From assembly GCA_029824495.1 (NCBI GenBank), contig JALGXY010000406.1, forward strand, positions 1-7,968: a stretch of DNA of 7,968 bases. The letters run 5' to 3'. Source of the DNA: Fimbriimonadia bacterium (lineage in GTDB: Bacteria > Armatimonadota > Fimbriimonadia > Fimbriimonadales > Fimbriimonadaceae). Shown here piece after piece: positions 6,749 through 7,968 of this stretch; the first letter of the stretch is position 1; each line of letters starts with the position of its first letter. The notes below the pieces were generated by a model. It saw only the letters and a list, made by a program, of their open reading frames with translations, searched no databases and was not told the DNA's origin. Position numbers and translations under genes: made by a program.

Positions 6749-7459
6749 ATGCTCAACCCTGCTGCACTTGCGGTCATTGTCGTTGCCCAATCGGCGACTT
6801 CAATCGACACCTACACTCAACCTGGTCTGAAGGATTTGACCCTGGATGCTCAACGTCTGAAGGCGAGTCAAAAGGAGCTCAGGAAGATCAACAAGGATTT
6901 CGGCCAATCGTTTCGTGTGAAGAGCTCAACGATCCAGCTTAAAGAACCGATGATGCTCCGAGTTGTTGGTGAGTACGACGGCACCAAAGTTGAGTACGTA
7001 ATCAAGGATGGCAAGAAGGTCTACAAGATGCCGCACTCCGGTCTGAAGTATTCCGACGATATCGCCAAAAAGCCGGGCAAGCGTCAGACAGCACTCGACT
7101 TCGGTCTTCTCACTCCACCGCTGTTCGATTCATTCTTCACCGCAAAGTACATTCGAAAGGACCGCCGCTCAGGACATCAGGTTTTCGACCTCACGTATGT
7201 CAGCTCACTGAAAGATGGAACCAGGCACAGAGTCTGGATCGACCCTGCCAAGAAGTTCACTTCTAAAAGAGAGTGGTACAGCCAGGTCGACGGGCGGCTG
7301 ATGGCAACCTTCACCTATGAAGATCCGAAGCAGTTCGGAGCGATCTGGATGCCCACAAAGCTGACGGTCCACAACTCGGACAATAAGCTCGCCGGGCAGA
7401 CTGCCTACAAGAACATCAAGGTGAATTCTGGCCTCGCCAGCAGCCTGTTCAAGACCTGA
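6749..7459 (+). CDS. LolA-like (outer membrane lipoprotein-sorting-type) exported protein
   Basis: The protein has 236 residues. A short hydrophobic N-terminus (1-13) looks like a signal peptide with possible cleavage after VVA13 or S15, but it has no basic residue before the core. The rest is beta-rich and fits the LolA/LolB-like fold: RVVGEYDGTKVEYVIKDGKK (71-90), GLLTPPLFDSFF (119-130), DLTY, RHRVWIDPAKKFTSKREWY (159-177, the family's 'iDp.t.lp.k.e.y' strand pair), the GAIWMPTKLTVHN strand, and a closing KVNSGLASSLF (the 'v.vN..l...lF' ending). Members bind lipids or lipoprotein acyl chains in the periplasm. Whether this copy carries lipoproteins is unknown. An in-frame TAA at 6740-6742 lies only two codons upstream of the ATG, so the start is well fixed. 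There is no clear Shine-Dalgarno sequence. The TGA stop abuts the stop of the convergent hrcA. Confidence 0.75.
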   Translation: MLNPAALAVIVVAQSATSIDTYTQPGLKDLTLDAQRLKASQKELRKINKDFGQSFRVKSSTIQLKEPMMLRVVGEYDGTKVEYVIKDGKKVYKMPHSGLKYSDDIAKKPGKRQTALDFGLLTPPLFDSFFTAKYIRKDRRSGHQVFDLTYVSSLKDGTRHRVWIDPAKKFTSKREWYSQVDGRLMATFTYEDPKQFGAIWMPTKLTVHNSDNKLAGQTAYKNIKVNSGLASSLFKT

Positions 7460-7462
7460 TCA
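7457..7462. other. Abutting convergent stop codons in a TGATCA palindrome
   Basis: The + strand TGA of the LolA-like gene (7457-7459) and the - strand TGA of hrcA (7462-7460) together form TGATCA with no base between them. No stem-loop with a T-run is seen on either side, so transcripts of the two genes probably run into each other. Confidence 0.9.
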
Positions 7463-7968
7463 GCCGTAGAGGCGCGTCAGCGTATCGGTGATTGAGTTGG
7501 CTGTGAAATCGAGCAGGGCGTTCCCCCGCTCGTAATCCATGCGGGTCGGCCCGACTACCGCGATGGCGCCAGCCTCCTGTTTCCCGACGAAGAATTTTCG
7601 TCGAGCCACCGAGAGCGGGTGCAGCCGCTGATCCTGGTGCTCTTGGCCAATCGTCACCCAAATGCGGCCTGCGTCGTTCGCAGAGAGGGCAGACGCAAGC
7701 CAATCGTCATCCTCCAGGCTGCGCAGGAGCTCTTCGCGTTCAGCAGGATCTCGCTGAAACTCTGGCTGAGCGATCAGATACTCCTTGCCGTCTTCAAAAA
7801 CATGGCCTTTGATCAGCCCCTTGGCTTCTGCTTGAGCGGCTCGGAGGGTGGCGGCGATGAGCTGGCTGAGCGGCGAGCCGCCTTCACCTTTGATCTCCAT
7901 GGTTGAAAGATCGAAGAGCTTCATGCCGATCAGCTTCTGATGAAGGAACTGGTTTGCTTGGCCGATGT
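7460..7968 (-). CDS. hrcA: Heat-inducible transcription repressor HrcA (C-terminal part, partial)
   Basis: The frame is open from the right edge to the TGA at 7462-7460, giving 168 residues, about half of a typical HrcA of around 340. The N-terminal winged-helix DNA-binding domain lies outside the window. What is visible is the GAF-like/dimerisation part: a peF-type segment (IAQPEFQRDPAEREELLRSL), VTIGQEH (the conserved vxIGxE), and the C-terminal hallmark AGAIAVVGPTRMDYERG followed by LLDFTANSITDTLTRL. HrcA represses class I heat-shock genes (groESL, and dnaK operons in many phyla) by binding CIRCE inverted repeats, helped by GroEL. No CIRCE element lies in the window. The M corresponding to 7924 is internal, not a start. 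Its 3' end meets the LolA-like gene, so no grpE/dnaK follows it. Confidence 0.92.
   Translation of the reverse strand, partial: IGQANQFLHQKLIGMKLFDLSTMEIKGEGGSPLSQLIAATLRAAQAEAKGLIKGHVFEDGKEYLIAQPEFQRDPAEREELLRSLEDDDWLASALSANDAGRIWVTIGQEHQDQRLHPLSVARRKFFVGKQEAGAIAVVGPTRMDYERGNALLDFTANSITDTLTRLYG

Noticed and set aside
6724..6942. A + strand 72-codon frame starting upstream of the LolA-like gene
   Set aside because: It overlaps the LolA-like gene in another frame, is Cys-rich at the start with no domain, and lacks a ribosome binding site. It was kept in mind only as a possible frameshifted N-terminus.
7460..7924. Treating M at 7924 as the start of a 154-residue complete protein
   Set aside because: The frame is open to the window edge (residues IGQANQFLHQKLIG precede it), and the family is about 340 residues long, so this is the C-terminal half of HrcA.

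Overview
The window is ordinary chromosomal DNA at near-complete coding density, with mid-50s percent G+C by eye. It holds seven complete protein genes, two partial genes at the edges, and no RNA gene, mobile element, CRISPR array or long repeat that I can see. The mix points to a bacterium with an outer membrane or a similar two-membrane envelope: a LolA-like exported protein, a lipoprotein, a VanW/G5 envelope protein, a GT-C-like membrane protein and the heat-shock repressor HrcA. Protein style and gene content would fit a Fimbriimonas-like member of Armatimonadota. That placement is a low-confidence inference, because no marker gene in the window settles it.

Left part, + strand: the last 26 codons of an unidentified gene end at 81. 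A VanW-family protein (96-1487) follows, with a PG-binding_4-like region, a VanW domain and a G5-like tail. It converges on the next gene with a 17-bp overlap of coding ends.

Centre, - strand (6668 down to 1471): a five-gene block in one direction. In order of transcription it holds a six-TM protein with the hallmarks of the glycerophosphodiester-phosphodiesterase membrane-domain family, a DUF4129-type protein, a DUF4350-type protein, a small TPR-like lipoprotein, and a large polytopic protein resembling GT-C glycosyltransferases. The first three are the accessory membrane components usually found beside MoxR AAA+ ATPase and DUF58 genes, but neither partner lies inside this window. They are tightly coupled, with overlaps of 41 bp and 4 bp. 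A 27-bp gap with an exact TATAAT box separates them from the lipoprotein and GT-C pair, so that pair may also be transcribed on its own.

Right part: an 80-bp divergent promoter region (6669-6748) separates the block from a + strand LolA-like exported protein (6749-7459). That gene's stop codon abuts the stop of a convergent hrcA (partial, running off the right edge) inside a TGATCA palindrome.

Taken together, most of the window concerns the cell envelope. The most unusual signals are -10-like hexamers placed 5-13 bp upstream of four start codons (possible leaderless or very short-leader mRNAs), the MoxR-less DUF4129/DUF4350 set joined to a lipoprotein and GT-C pair, and the absence of any intergenic space or terminator at the two convergent junctions. 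I found no clearly new defence or mobile system.
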